NCBI GenBank assembly: GCA_020431405.1
Contig: JAGQIK010000192.1
Location: 1 to 64,000, forward strand
Direction of reading: 5' to 3'
Length of the DNA: 64,000 nt
Source: Myxococcales bacterium
GTDB taxonomy: Bacteria > Myxococcota_A > Polyangia > GCA-2747355
The stretch's first letter is position 1, and each line of letters starts with the position of its first letter. Below, piece by piece: positions 1-8,969 of this stretch. Under the pieces are notes generated by a model. It was not told the DNA's origin. It worked only from the letters and a program-made list of their open reading frames with translations, and ran no database searches. The position numbers were made by a program, and so were the translations under genes.

Positions 1-395
1 ACGAGCAGCGGCGCACAGAGCCGCTCGCCAAACGACGCGACGAACGCACGCGAGCGCGGCGTCTGTTCGCGCAGCAGGTAGACGCCCTCGAGCACCAGCG
101 TCAGCTCGGCGACGAGCTGTCCGATGAGCTCGTGACAGTCGTCGTCGTCGACGGCCGCGCGATGCGCGCGCGCGATCTCGGTGGTGAGCTCTCCGACGCG
201 ATCGAGGTTGCCCTGCTCGGCCGCGTCGGCGGCGCCGAAGATCTGATCGGTGGTGTCGCCCATCGCCGAGACCACCACCACCGGCGTCTCTTCGTAGCCC
301 GCGATGATCTCGGCGACGGCCTGCAGGCGCTCGCGCCCGCCGAGCGAGCTGCCGCCAAACTTGAGGATGATCGGATGTGGATCGCTATCGGACAT
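1..395 (-). CDS. Aspartate kinase, N-terminal part (cut by window edge)
   Basis: Translating the minus strand from the ATG at 395 gives an open frame to the window edge (about 131 residues). It begins with the aspartokinase signature ILKFGGSSL at residues 10-18, followed by VVVVSAMGDTTD near residues 36-47, the two hallmark nucleotide/substrate motifs of the amino-acid kinase fold in aspartokinases. The enzyme phosphorylates L-aspartate, the first step to lysine, threonine and methionine. The C-terminal ACT domains, or a fused homoserine dehydrogenase, would lie outside the window, so mono- or bifunctional status cannot be decided. It is divergent from the lipoprotein gene starting at 477, with an 81-bp intergenic region. 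Confidence 0.9.
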   Translation of the reverse strand, partial: MSDSDPHPIILKFGGSSLGGRERLQAVAEIIAGYEETPVVVVSAMGDTTDQIFGAADAAEQGNLDRVGELTTEIARAHRAAVDDDDCHELIGQLVAELTLVLEGVYLLREQTPRSRAFVASFGERLCAPLL

Positions 396-476
396 GGCGC
401 CGCTACGCTAGCGCAGCCATCGCCGAGCGTCGACACGACTGATGCTGCTACTATAGAGATTCTCCCTGGAGGCCCA

Positions 477-2132
477 ATGACCCGGACGCGATCTTGGCTT
501 ATCGCCGCGGCGGCCTTGTGCGCCGTGGCTTGCAGCGACAGCGGCGGCGGCTCGCCCGACGTGGGGCCCGGCAATGAAGCCGGCGCCGAGGCGGGAACGA
601 GCGACGGTCCGAGCACGCCGACGATCACCATCACGTCGGATGACGGCAAGGCAACGCTCGAGATCCCCGAGGGCGCGCTGCCGAGCGGCGTCGGCGCGGA
701 CAAGGTCAAGCTCACCGCGCTCGCGCAGAGCGACGTCTACGGCAGCGACATGAAGGGCTGGACCTGGCACTGGGGTTATCGCCTCGAGCCCGACGGCACC
801 ACGCTGTCGGCCAAGGCCAAGCTGACGGTTAACATCGCGCCCGACGCCGCGGGCACCGAGCTGGTGTTGCACCAGCGCACGGGCGAGGTCGAGACGCCGC
901 CGACGGACTACGTGCGCGACGATGCAACGGGCGATCTGAGCGGCTACGTGATCGAGCTTTCACACTTCAGCACGATGATCACGCTCACCGACCAGGGCGA
1001 CCCCGGCCTCGCGACGCGCGTGGTCGTGCCGGCACGCGATCACTTCGTCGGCGAGACGTTCCCGCTGGCGGTCGAGCTCTCGCCGCTGCTGATGGGCGAA
1101 AAGGAGATCCCTGCTTCGGCCGTTGCCCCCGACGAGGTTCCGGCCCGTCGCGTCACCTGGGACACCGCGGCCTGGTCCTACAAGCGCGGCTGGGACGCGA
1201 GCCGACCGCCGCTCACCCCAGCCTTTCAGGGCGGCTTTCTCGCCACCGAAGCGCAGGTCGGCCAGGGCGCCAGCGAGACCTCCACCGGCCAGTTCACCTG
1301 CGAGAGCGAAGGCGTCTACTCCGTTCTGTTTCGCGTCGACGCGGACCTGCCCGCCGAGATCACCTACGTGCGCCAGTCCAGTTCCCAGACCGCTCCAGCC
1401 ATGATCCGCCAGTTCGGCCGCGTGGAGAGAACGATGCTGACCGCAAGGTGCGTCAAGCCGATCGCCGACACCACGGGCGACTGCATCGACAGCAAGTCGT
1501 CGAACACTTGCAGCTACAAGAGCGACGCGGTGGACATCACCGGCTACGACAGCCGCAGCGAGACGATCACGCAGGACGAGGCCAAGGCGCTCTACGAGAA
1601 GGGCGGCGCCTACGAGTGCGGCAAGGACGACAGCGCCAAGGGCGGCGTCAAAGTCGTCTGCCCGACGGGCAGCGCGCCGATGCCCGCCGGCAAGGTCTAT
1701 AGCTACACGATGATCCTCAAGAGCCCCGTACCGCTCGCCGACGCCACCCACTCGTTGATCTACTCGCTGGTGGTGGATTCAGACGGCAACGTGGCCAACA
1801 ACTGGAAGACCCAGGGCGCCTTCGATTGGGACTACTTTCAGGGCGCCGATCGCTGGTTTCAGCTGATCTGGGACCACATCAAGAAGGTCTGGCTGCTGAC
1901 GGTGACGCAGGTCGACGCGCAGCAGCAGACCAGCCTCCTCACCTCGTCGACGGTGCGCGCGATCATCGCCAACAACGCCATCACGTTCAAGATCGCGGCC
2001 ATCGCGTTCATCGCGTCGGTGGTCAACTACCGCCTCACGGCGTTCGGCCACGACGGCAAGTTCAGCGAGACCGATCGCGGCGGCGACGTCAGCAACACCG
2101 ACCCCACCAAGCCGCTCGAGCCGACCAAGTAG
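477..2132 (+). CDS. Putative exported lipoprotein of unknown function
   Basis: 551 residues. The frame is open further upstream, but the ATG at 477 is chosen because it follows a good Shine-Dalgarno (CTGGAGG, 467-473 area) and immediately gives a lipoprotein signal: basic MTRTR, hydrophobic stretch and lipobox AVAC near residues 16-19. After a Gly/Ser/Asp-rich linker comes a segment (residues about 50-165) resembling ZU5-like modules of bacterial surface proteins ("DDGKATLEIPEGAL" followed by beta-rich sequence). That domain call is tentative. Several Cys residues in the 330-400 region could form disulphides. It converges with the lipoprotein at 2143-2700 with only 10 bp between stops. No enzymatic motif seen. 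Confidence 0.75.
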   Translation: MTRTRSWLIAAAALCAVACSDSGGGSPDVGPGNEAGAEAGTSDGPSTPTITITSDDGKATLEIPEGALPSGVGADKVKLTALAQSDVYGSDMKGWTWHWGYRLEPDGTTLSAKAKLTVNIAPDAAGTELVLHQRTGEVETPPTDYVRDDATGDLSGYVIELSHFSTMITLTDQGDPGLATRVVVPARDHFVGETFPLAVELSPLLMGEKEIPASAVAPDEVPARRVTWDTAAWSYKRGWDASRPPLTPAFQGGFLATEAQVGQGASETSTGQFTCESEGVYSVLFRVDADLPAEITYVRQSSSQTAPAMIRQFGRVERTMLTARCVKPIADTTGDCIDSKSSNTCSYKSDAVDITGYDSRSETITQDEAKALYEKGGAYECGKDDSAKGGVKVVCPTGSAPMPAGKVYSYTMILKSPVPLADATHSLIYSLVVDSDGNVANNWKTQGAFDWDYFQGADRWFQLIWDHIKKVWLLTVTQVDAQQQTSLLTSSTVRAIIANNAITFKIAAIAFIASVVNYRLTAFGHDGKFSETDRGGDVSNTDPTKPLEPTK

Positions 2133-2142
2133 GCGGGGGGGG

Positions 2143-2700
2143 CTACTCGAAGGCCTTGAGCGTCACGTCGTTGCCGGCGAAGGAGAACGTCACCTTGGAG
2201 TGGCTGCCGGTGGCGATGGTGACGTCCGTGTTCTCGGTGAGCCCCGTGACCTGATCGGCGCCGCCGCTGTCCTGCGTCACGGTGCCTTCGGAGGTGGTGT
2301 TGATGTTGACGGCCTTGGTGCCGCCCGACGCGTCTGTGAGCTCCTTGCCCGCCGTCACACCGTAGGTCGTACCGTCGAGCGAGAAGGTCAGATACGCCTC
2401 GCCGCCGAGACACGGCGACGCGCTGTTGCCCTGCACCGAGAAGTTGAAGCCGCCGCCGATGGCGAGGTTCATGCAGACGAACGCCGTCAGCACCGTGCCG
2501 CCGATGCCGCCCGACATCGTCGCAGTGGCCGGCAGTGTTAGGCCGCCGCCGCCGGTGTCGCCGCCGCCGCCAGTGTCTCCGCCCATGTCGACCTTGCCGC
2601 TATCGGGCTTGGTGCCGCTGTCGTCGCTGCAGGCGCTGGTGGCAAAGACCAGGGTCAGCGCCGCCAGCAGGGCGACGAAGGTCGTGCTCGCGCGTTTCAT
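2143..2700 (-). CDS. Small putative lipoprotein, unknown function
   Basis: 185 residues, ATG at 2700. The N-terminus is a clear lipoprotein signal: MKRAS, hydrophobic core, lipobox TSAC at about residues 21-24, then an Asp/Gly/Lys-rich linker with GGGDTGGGG. The mature part is Thr/Gly/Ser-rich and predicted all-beta, without catalytic motifs. The linker style matches other lipoproteins in this window (for example at 24902 and 57156). The start lies in a divergent intergenic region shared with the sugar-dehydrogenase gene at 2839. Function unknown. Confidence 0.75.
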   Translation of the reverse strand: MKRASTTFVALLAALTLVFATSACSDDSGTKPDSGKVDMGGDTGGGGDTGGGGLTLPATATMSGGIGGTVLTAFVCMNLAIGGGFNFSVQGNSASPCLGGEAYLTFSLDGTTYGVTAGKELTDASGGTKAVNINTTSEGTVTQDSGGADQVTGLTENTDVTIATGSHSKVTFSFAGNDVTLKAFE

Positions 2701-2838
2701 CGATATCCCCCTTAAGTGTGAGCACGTAGTCTACGGCCAGCGCAGGCGCGCGTCCAAATCGGTCTCGCCCCCGTCGCGCCGCTGGCGTGGCGTCGCGCGG
2801 CGTGGCGTGGGAACGCGACTCGCTGCTAGGATCGCGGT

Positions 2839-3806
2839 GTGACGACGCGCTATGCACTGATCGGCGCCGCGGGCTACGTCGCGCCGCGGCACATGCGCGC
2901 CATCGCCGAGACCGGCGGCGAGCTGGCCTGCGCGCTCGATCCATCCGACTCCGTTGGCGTCCTCGACGGCTACTTTCCGGCAGCGAAGTTCTTCATCGAG
3001 TTCGAGCGCTTCGATCGACACGTCTACAAGCTCAAGCGCCGCGGCGACGGATCGCGCATCGACTACGTCGCGATCTGCTCGCCCAACTATCTACACGACG
3101 CACACGTGCGCTTCGCGCTGCGCTCCGACGCGGACGCCATCTGCGAAAAGCCGCTGGTGCTCAACCCGTGGAACGTCGAGCCGCTGCGCGAGATCGAGCA
3201 CGAGACGGGTCGCCGCGTCTACGCCATCCTGCAGCTGAGGCTGCATCCGAGCATCGTGGCGCTGCGCCAGCGCGTGCTCGACGCGCCCGCCTCGCAGCGA
3301 TTCGACGTCGACCTGACCTACATCGCCGCGCGCGGAGCTTGGTATCAGACGTCGTGGAAGAGCGACCGCGCCAAGTCCGGCGGCGTGTCGAGCAACATCG
3401 GCGTGCACTTCTTCGACATGCTGTGCTGGATCTTCGGCGCGCCGCGCGACTGCATCGTGCACCACGAGGACACCTTCCGCGCCGCGGGCCGGCTCGTGCT
3501 CGAGCGCGCCGACGTACGCTGGCTGCTCTCCGTGGACGCCGCAGACCTGCCGCAACAGGCGCGCGCGCTCGGGCTTCGCACCTATCGCGCGCTGACGCTG
3601 GCGGGCGAGGCGGTCGATTTTTCGGGCGGCTTCGAAGACCTCCACACCGAGAGCTACCGCCGTATCCTCGCCGGCGACGGCTTTTCGCTTTCGGACACCG
3701 AGCCATCCATCGCGCTAGTCCATCGCATTCGCGAGGCGACGCCGGTCGGCCTGCGCGACGACGCGCATCCACTTCTGGCGCAGGCCCTGGCGACAGAGGC
3801 GCTCGC

Positions 3807-3810
<4 letters not shown>
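2839..3810 (+). CDS. WbpB-like Gfo/Idh/MocA sugar-nucleotide 3-dehydrogenase
   Basis: 323 residues, GTG start at 2839. The N-terminus is a Rossmann fold (ALIGAAGYVAPRHMRA) typical of Gfo/Idh/MocA oxidoreductases, with the family motif ICEKPLVLN near residues 112-120 (catalytic Lys of the EKP motif). Similarity in the N-terminal pattern and in the context points to WbpB/WlbA, which oxidises C3 of UDP-N-acetylglucosaminuronic acid. The stop overlaps the GTG of an acetyltransferase gene by 4 bp, and a DegT-type aminotransferase follows, which is exactly the WbpB-D-E set. The protein is cytoplasmic. The function is inferred from family and neighbourhood; the substrate has not been shown. Confidence 0.85.
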
Positions 3811-4382
<572 letters not shown>

Positions 4383-4408
4383 CGCCGTCTCGCAAGTATA
4401 CTCGGCGC

Positions 4409-5539
4409 GTGAGCGAGCGCCCCGTGCCCTTCATCGATCTCGCCGCGCAGACGGCGGCCTACCGCGACGAGCTCGATAGCGCCATCGCTCGCGTCATCGA
4501 CCACGGGCGCTTTATCCTCGGGCCCGAGGTCGCAGCGCTCGAGCAGCAGCTGGCGACGTACGCGGGCGCCGACCACTGCGTGAGCTGCGCGAGCGGCACC
4601 GACGCGCTGGTGCTCGCGTTGCGCGCGCTCGACATCGGCGTCGGGCACGAGGTGGTGGTGCCCGCGCTCTCGTTCGGCGCCAGCGCCGAGGCCGTCGCGC
4701 TCGTCGGTGCACGGCCCGTGTGCGCCGACGTCGCGCGCGCGTGCTTCACGCTCGACCCGGACCAGATCGAGCGCCGCCTCTCGCCGGGCACGCGCGCGAT
4801 CATGGCCGTAGGCCTGTTCGGTCAGCCGGCGCAGATGGACGCCCTCGCCGAGCTCGCCGCGCGCCACGACGTGGTGCTGATCGACGACGCGGCGCAGTCG
4901 TTCGGCGGCGCCATCGGCGCCCGTCGCGTCGGCACCCTCGCCACCGTGACCGCGACGAGCTTCTTTCCAGCCAAGCCGCTCGGTTGCTTCGGCGACGGCG
5001 GCGCGCTGTTCTGCCAAGACGAGGCGCTCGCCAAGCGCCTGCGGGTGCTGCGCGCGCACGGACAGCGCCCGGGCGAGCGCTACCAGCACGCCGAGCTCGG
5101 CACCAACAGCCGGCTGGACACGCTCCAGGCCGCGGTGCTTTCGGTGAAGCTCTCGCACTTCGATGACGAGCTCGCGCGCCGCGCACAAAACGCCGCGCGC
5201 TACGACGAGCTGCTCGACGGGGCGCCGCTGTCACCGCCGCGCCTGCGCGCCGGCGTGCGATCGAGCTTCGCGCAGTACACGGTGCGGCTCGAGCGCGATG
5301 ATCCGCGCTGGCGCGACGCTCTGCGCGCGCGCCTCGCTGCGCGCGGCATCCCGACCCAGGTCTACTACCCCGCGCCGCTTCATCACCAAGCGGCGTTCGC
5401 GGCCTTTCACGACGGCGCCGATCTTCCGGTTGCCGAGGCGCTCTGCCGCGATGTGCTGTCGCTGCCGTTTTGCGCGTTCATCGACGCCGACACGCAACGG
5501 CGGGTCTGCGAGGCGCTGCGCGAGGAGCTCGTGCGTTGA
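4409..5539 (+). CDS. WbpE-like DegT/DnrJ/EryC1 aminotransferase
   Basis: 376 residues, GTG start at 4409, 26 bp after the acetyltransferase stop. It opens with the family hallmark VPFIDLAAQ. The PLP-binding lysine lies in FFPAKPLGCFGDGGA (around residue 190), preceded by the DDAAQSFG motif that contacts the cofactor. It is therefore a PLP-dependent sugar aminotransferase. With the adjacent dehydrogenase and acetyltransferase it fits WbpE, which aminates UDP-3-keto-GlcNAcA with glutamate, the product going into O-antigen or another surface glycan. The UDP-GlcNAc 6-dehydrogenase (WbpA) and any 2-epimerase (WbpI) are not in this window. Confidence 0.88.
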   Translation: MSERPVPFIDLAAQTAAYRDELDSAIARVIDHGRFILGPEVAALEQQLATYAGADHCVSCASGTDALVLALRALDIGVGHEVVVPALSFGASAEAVALVGARPVCADVARACFTLDPDQIERRLSPGTRAIMAVGLFGQPAQMDALAELAARHDVVLIDDAAQSFGGAIGARRVGTLATVTATSFFPAKPLGCFGDGGALFCQDEALAKRLRVLRAHGQRPGERYQHAELGTNSRLDTLQAAVLSVKLSHFDDELARRAQNAARYDELLDGAPLSPPRLRAGVRSSFAQYTVRLERDDPRWRDALRARLAARGIPTQVYYPAPLHHQAAFAAFHDGADLPVAEALCRDVLSLPFCAFIDADTQRRVCEALREELVR

Positions 5540-6552
5540 GATCGCCGTCGCGCCCGTTGCTGCTGCTGCTGCTGTCGCTGCTGCTTTTGTGGTCGGTCGC
5601 GGGCTCGGCGCGCGCCGACAGCGCACCCGCCTCGCCGCCCGAAGTGGTGCTGATCCGAGCCGACGACCAGCGCGAGCATAACGATCGGCTCTTCAAGGCG
5701 CTCGCCGCGCAGCTTTCGGGTATGAAGGTGCAGCTGGTGGCCCACCGCGTCGTCAGCCTTCCGCCGCGCAGCGCGGCGCAGGTGGCGCTCGGGCGCGACG
5801 TCGCCGCCCAGCGCGGCGCCCTGGCGGTCTTTTGGGTCGATGCGTCGGTGCCGCAGTCGGACACGCTGCACCTTTTCATCGCCGGCAAGCGGCGTGATCG
5901 CGTGCTGATCCGCGCCGTGGACGCGCGCATCGAGGACCGCTACGAAGCGCTGGCGGTCATCGCGCGCACCGCCGTGCGCGCGCTGCTTTCGGGCGGCACC
6001 ATCGGCGTCGAGCTGCCGCCGAAGCCTTCGCGGCTCGCCGCGCGCCTGGGCTATCTGTTCGGCGTGGTCTCCGCCGGCGCCGTCCACCATGCCGTCTCGC
6101 TCGAGCTGGCCTTGCGCCTCGGACCGATCGAGCTCGGCGTCGGTGGCGCGGTCGCTTCCGACGTGAGCGCCACCGAGCAGCAGAACACCGTCGAGACGCG
6201 GGCCTACCCTGTGTGGCTGGCGCTTCGCTGGCCCATCGGGCTTTTGCGCGGGCGGCTGGTGCTCGCGCCCTCGGCGACGCTTGGCTTCGACATCAACGAC
6301 GTCAACGTGGCGCCGGCGCCGGGCTTCGCCGGCCGCTCGCAAGGCCTTCACCTCGGCGTCTATCTCGCGCCTTCGGTGACCGTCACCTGGCGCGTCACCG
6401 CTCGCGTCGGGATCTTCGCCGATCTCGCCGCGGCGCTCTACGTCCGGCGGCTGCGCTACGTGGTGGCCGACCCTGGCGGCCAACAGGTGGCCCTGGCGCC
6501 CTGGACGGCCCAGCCGCTAGCAAGAATTGGCCTAGTGATTTCAATATTTTGA
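5536..6552 (+). CDS. Exported beta-barrel-like protein, unknown function
   Basis: 338 residues from the TTG at 5536, which overlaps the upstream TGA (TTGA) and directly yields a signal peptide (RSPSRP, then a Leu-rich core with six consecutive Leu, cleavage near ARAD). A longer frame exists upstream but lies inside the aminotransferase. The N-terminal half (residues 30-165) is an alpha/beta segment without recognised motifs. From about residue 170 the sequence alternates hydrophobic and polar residues in short strands ending in an aromatic C-terminus (VISIF), typical of outer-membrane beta-barrels. Its coupling to the sugar genes may mean co-regulation only. Function unknown. Confidence 0.65.
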   Translation: MRSPSRPLLLLLLSLLLLWSVAGSARADSAPASPPEVVLIRADDQREHNDRLFKALAAQLSGMKVQLVAHRVVSLPPRSAAQVALGRDVAAQRGALAVFWVDASVPQSDTLHLFIAGKRRDRVLIRAVDARIEDRYEALAVIARTAVRALLSGGTIGVELPPKPSRLAARLGYLFGVVSAGAVHHAVSLELALRLGPIELGVGGAVASDVSATEQQNTVETRAYPVWLALRWPIGLLRGRLVLAPSATLGFDINDVNVAPAPGFAGRSQGLHLGVYLAPSVTVTWRVTARVGIFADLAAALYVRRLRYVVADPGGQQVALAPWTAQPLARIGLVISIF

Positions 6553-6600
6553 CCGCTGCGTGGTGAATTTTCCATCCATAAGACGTGCCCCGGCCCACCA

Positions 6601-7212
6601 ATGGACGTGATGGCGCAGCGGGATCGCCGCGACGAGGATGACGCACGCTCGGATCTCACTCTGGCGCGCGGAGCCGCGAGCGGTGATGCGCGATCACAGC
6701 GCGAGCTAATCACTCGGCTTCTACCGCGTGTGCGCCGCACGGTGGGGTGGATCGCCGGAGGAGATCGTGATGCTGATGACTTCATACAGCTCTCGTTGGT
6801 CGAGATCCTGCGTTCGGCAGGGAGCTTTCGTGGCGAGAGCAGCCTCGAGACGTGGGCTGATCGCATCAGCGTTCGCACCTCCCGCCACGCTATGCGCAAG
6901 CGGCGCGACCGATCGATGGTCGTCGTCGCCGAGCCGCGCGACGACGACCAGAGCGGCGACGACGATCCTGCTCGCCGACTGCTGCAGCGCGATGTCGCCC
7001 GTGCCCTCGCGCAAGTACCACTACAACGCCGCGTTCCCCTCGTGCTCAAGCTCGTCTATCAGTACAGCGTGGCCGAGATCGCCGAGATGACCGAGACGCG
7101 GGAGAATACGGTGCGCGACCGACTGCAGGTCGGCCGCCGCGAGCTGCGCAAAGCAGCGTTGCGCGATCCGGCGCTGCGCAGCTACGTCGCCAGCTGGGGA
7201 GTGGAGCGATGA
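6601..7212 (+). CDS. ECF-type RNA polymerase sigma factor
   Basis: 203 residues, ATG 6601 (an in-frame ATG at 6610 is an alternative). Region sigma2 is visible around residues 25-100 (DADDFIQLSLVEIL, SFRGESSLETW, then RTSRHAMRKRR), and region sigma4 at 135-185 (LVLKLVYQYSVAEIA, then ENTVRDRLQVGRRELR, the helix-turn-helix binding the -35 element). There is no sigma3, so it is an extracytoplasmic-function sigma factor. Its stop overlaps the start of a gene encoding a zinc-finger-like membrane protein (ATGA), the usual sigma/anti-sigma arrangement. Codons just upstream (6553-6600) are AT-richer than the surroundings and probably hold the promoter, perhaps auto-regulated. Confidence 0.92.
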   Translation: MDVMAQRDRRDEDDARSDLTLARGAASGDARSQRELITRLLPRVRRTVGWIAGGDRDADDFIQLSLVEILRSAGSFRGESSLETWADRISVRTSRHAMRKRRDRSMVVVAEPRDDDQSGDDDPARRLLQRDVARALAQVPLQRRVPLVLKLVYQYSVAEIAEMTETRENTVRDRLQVGRRELRKAALRDPALRSYVASWGVER

Positions 7213-8951
7213 GCGCTCGAGATTGTGACCGCACGCGCGAGCTGCTCGACGGCGTGCCGAGCACCTCGGAGCAGCAGTGGCTGCAAGCGCACGCGCGCCA
7301 GTGCGAGCACTGCCGTGCTGACGTGGCGTTGGCCGCGCTGCTCGCTGACGCGCCGGCGCCAGCCTTCACCGAGCACGACGAGCTCGCCGATCGGCGCCTG
7401 CTCGACGCGGTGCTCGACACCGCGCGGCAGCAACACGACGCCGCGCCGCTGCTGCAGACGCCGCGCTCGCCGCGTCGCGCCGCGCGTGTGGTGCTGTGGG
7501 CGATGTCGGCAGCCGCCGTGCTCGCCGTCGCCGCAGTGATGGTGACGTGGCTGGCACGTCGCCCAGCGCCTCAGCGCGCGCAGCTATACCTGGCGGCGGG
7601 CGACGTGCGCGCCGCGGATGGCACGCCAGCGCGCGTGGGCGATCGTCCCGCCGGCCGGCTGCGCGTCGGGCGCGGCCAAGCGGCGCTCGCCTTCGGTCCG
7701 GCAGTGCGTGTACAGGTGGCCTCCGACACGCAGCTCGAGCTGCCGGCCGCACCCTCGCGCGAGCTGTCGCTGCGGCTGCTGCAGGGCAAGATCGTCGCGT
7801 CGGTCAACCCGGCGCGCAAGGTCGCCTTCTCGGTGCAGACGGCGGCTGGACGTATCGAGGTCTCCGGCACGACCTTCTCGGTGCGCGCGCACGACGGCCA
7901 GGTCACCGTCTCGGTGGCAAGAGGCTCGGTGCGCGTGACGCCGTCTCGCGGCGACGTGACGACGGTGCAGCGCGGCCAGCAGCTCGTGCTCGGAGAAAAG
8001 ACGTCGCGCCCGCTGCTGACCGCGGCACGCGAGGCCATCGAGCGCGCCGGCAGCGCCATCGACGCGCTGGCGCCGGCTGGTTCGTCGGCGGCAGGGCTGT
8101 CCTCGGTGGCGCGGCTGTTCGTGCACAGCACGCCCTCGGGCGCGATGGTGCGGCTCGACGGTATCGAGCTCGGCCGCACGCCTGTCGCCGTGCACGCGCG
8201 TGCGGGCACGCGGCTGCTCGAGGTGCGCCTCGATGGACGGCAGCCGATCCGCGAGCACGTGGTGCTGCGCGCAGGCGCGCGCCTCGAGCGCGACTTCGAG
8301 CTCGCCGTGCCCAGCGCGTCGAGCGGCGCCGCTGCGCCGGCTGCGTCGTCAGTCGCGTCGGCGCAGCCACCACGGGCCAAGCACACGCGTATCGCGTCGC
8401 GCGTGCGCCGCGCGCGAGCCGCCCGCCGCGCCGCGCGTCGTGCGCGCGCACGCCACGCCAGCGCTCGCCGCGCGACGCACGAGCCATCGAACCCGTCGCG
8501 TGTGACGCCGTCGCAGTCGCCCGCGGCTTCGCCGTCGCAGTCGCCCGCGGCTACGCCGTCGCAGTCGCCCACGCCCACGGCGGCCGAGCTGCTCGGCCGC
8601 GCCCGTGCGCTGCGCACGGCGCGGCGCTTCGCCGACGCCGCCAAGGTCTACCGCACGCTGATCCGACGCTTCGCCAGCAGCAGGCAGGCCGCGTCTGCGC
8701 GCGTGTCTCTCGGCTACTTGCTGCTCGACCAGCTGCACCAGCCCAAGAAGGCGCTCGCCGCGTTTCACGCCTACGGGCGCCGCGGAGCCCTCGCTCAGGA
8801 GGCCGCCTACGGCGAGATCCTGGCCTTGCGCGCGCTCGGTCGCTCCAGCGCGCAGATCGCCGCCATGCGCGCCTTCGTCAAGCGTTTCCCCAAGGCGCTG
8901 CAGCGCAGGCGCATCGAGCGCGAGCTGCGAAAGCTCGACAAACGTCGCTAG
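7209..8951 (+). CDS. Membrane anti-sigma/FecR/PEGA/TPR protein
   Basis: 580 residues, ATG overlapping the sigma-factor stop. Domains in order: an N-terminal zinc-finger-like anti-sigma segment with HARQCEHC (around residues 28-35); one membrane helix (VLWAMSAAAVLAVAAVMV, about 97-118); a FecR-type beta domain (about 130-265, with GRIEVSGTTFSVRAHDG); a PEGA domain (about 300-360, STPSGAMVRLDGIELGRTP); an Arg/Ala-rich basic stretch; a Ser/Pro/Gln repeat linker; and a C-terminal TPR-like helical region. It probably holds the upstream sigma factor at the membrane and senses an envelope or periplasmic signal. Combining all these domains in one chain is uncommon but seen in myxobacterial-type genomes. 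Confidence 0.85.
   Translation: MSARDCDRTRELLDGVPSTSEQQWLQAHARQCEHCRADVALAALLADAPAPAFTEHDELADRRLLDAVLDTARQQHDAAPLLQTPRSPRRAARVVLWAMSAAAVLAVAAVMVTWLARRPAPQRAQLYLAAGDVRAADGTPARVGDRPAGRLRVGRGQAALAFGPAVRVQVASDTQLELPAAPSRELSLRLLQGKIVASVNPARKVAFSVQTAAGRIEVSGTTFSVRAHDGQVTVSVARGSVRVTPSRGDVTTVQRGQQLVLGEKTSRPLLTAAREAIERAGSAIDALAPAGSSAAGLSSVARLFVHSTPSGAMVRLDGIELGRTPVAVHARAGTRLLEVRLDGRQPIREHVVLRAGARLERDFELAVPSASSGAAAPAASSVASAQPPRAKHTRIASRVRRARAARRAARRARARHASARRATHEPSNPSRVTPSQSPAASPSQSPAATPSQSPTPTAAELLGRARALRTARRFADAAKVYRTLIRRFASSRQAASARVSLGYLLLDQLHQPKKALAAFHAYGRRGALAQEAAYGEILALRALGRSSAQIAAMRAFVKRFPKALQRRRIERELRKLDKRR
8506..8577 (+). repeat. Three 24-bp tandem repeats (Ser-Gln-Ser-Pro linker)
   Basis: Three consecutive 24-bp units (8506-8529, 8530-8553, 8554-8577), nearly identical except in the last bases, inside the anti-sigma/FecR gene. 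They encode PSQSPAA(S/T)-type octapeptides between the basic stretch and the TPR-like domain. In-frame unit length means expansions or contractions would change linker length only. Confidence 0.85.
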
Positions 8952-8969
8952 CCAAGGCCTGATCGTCGC

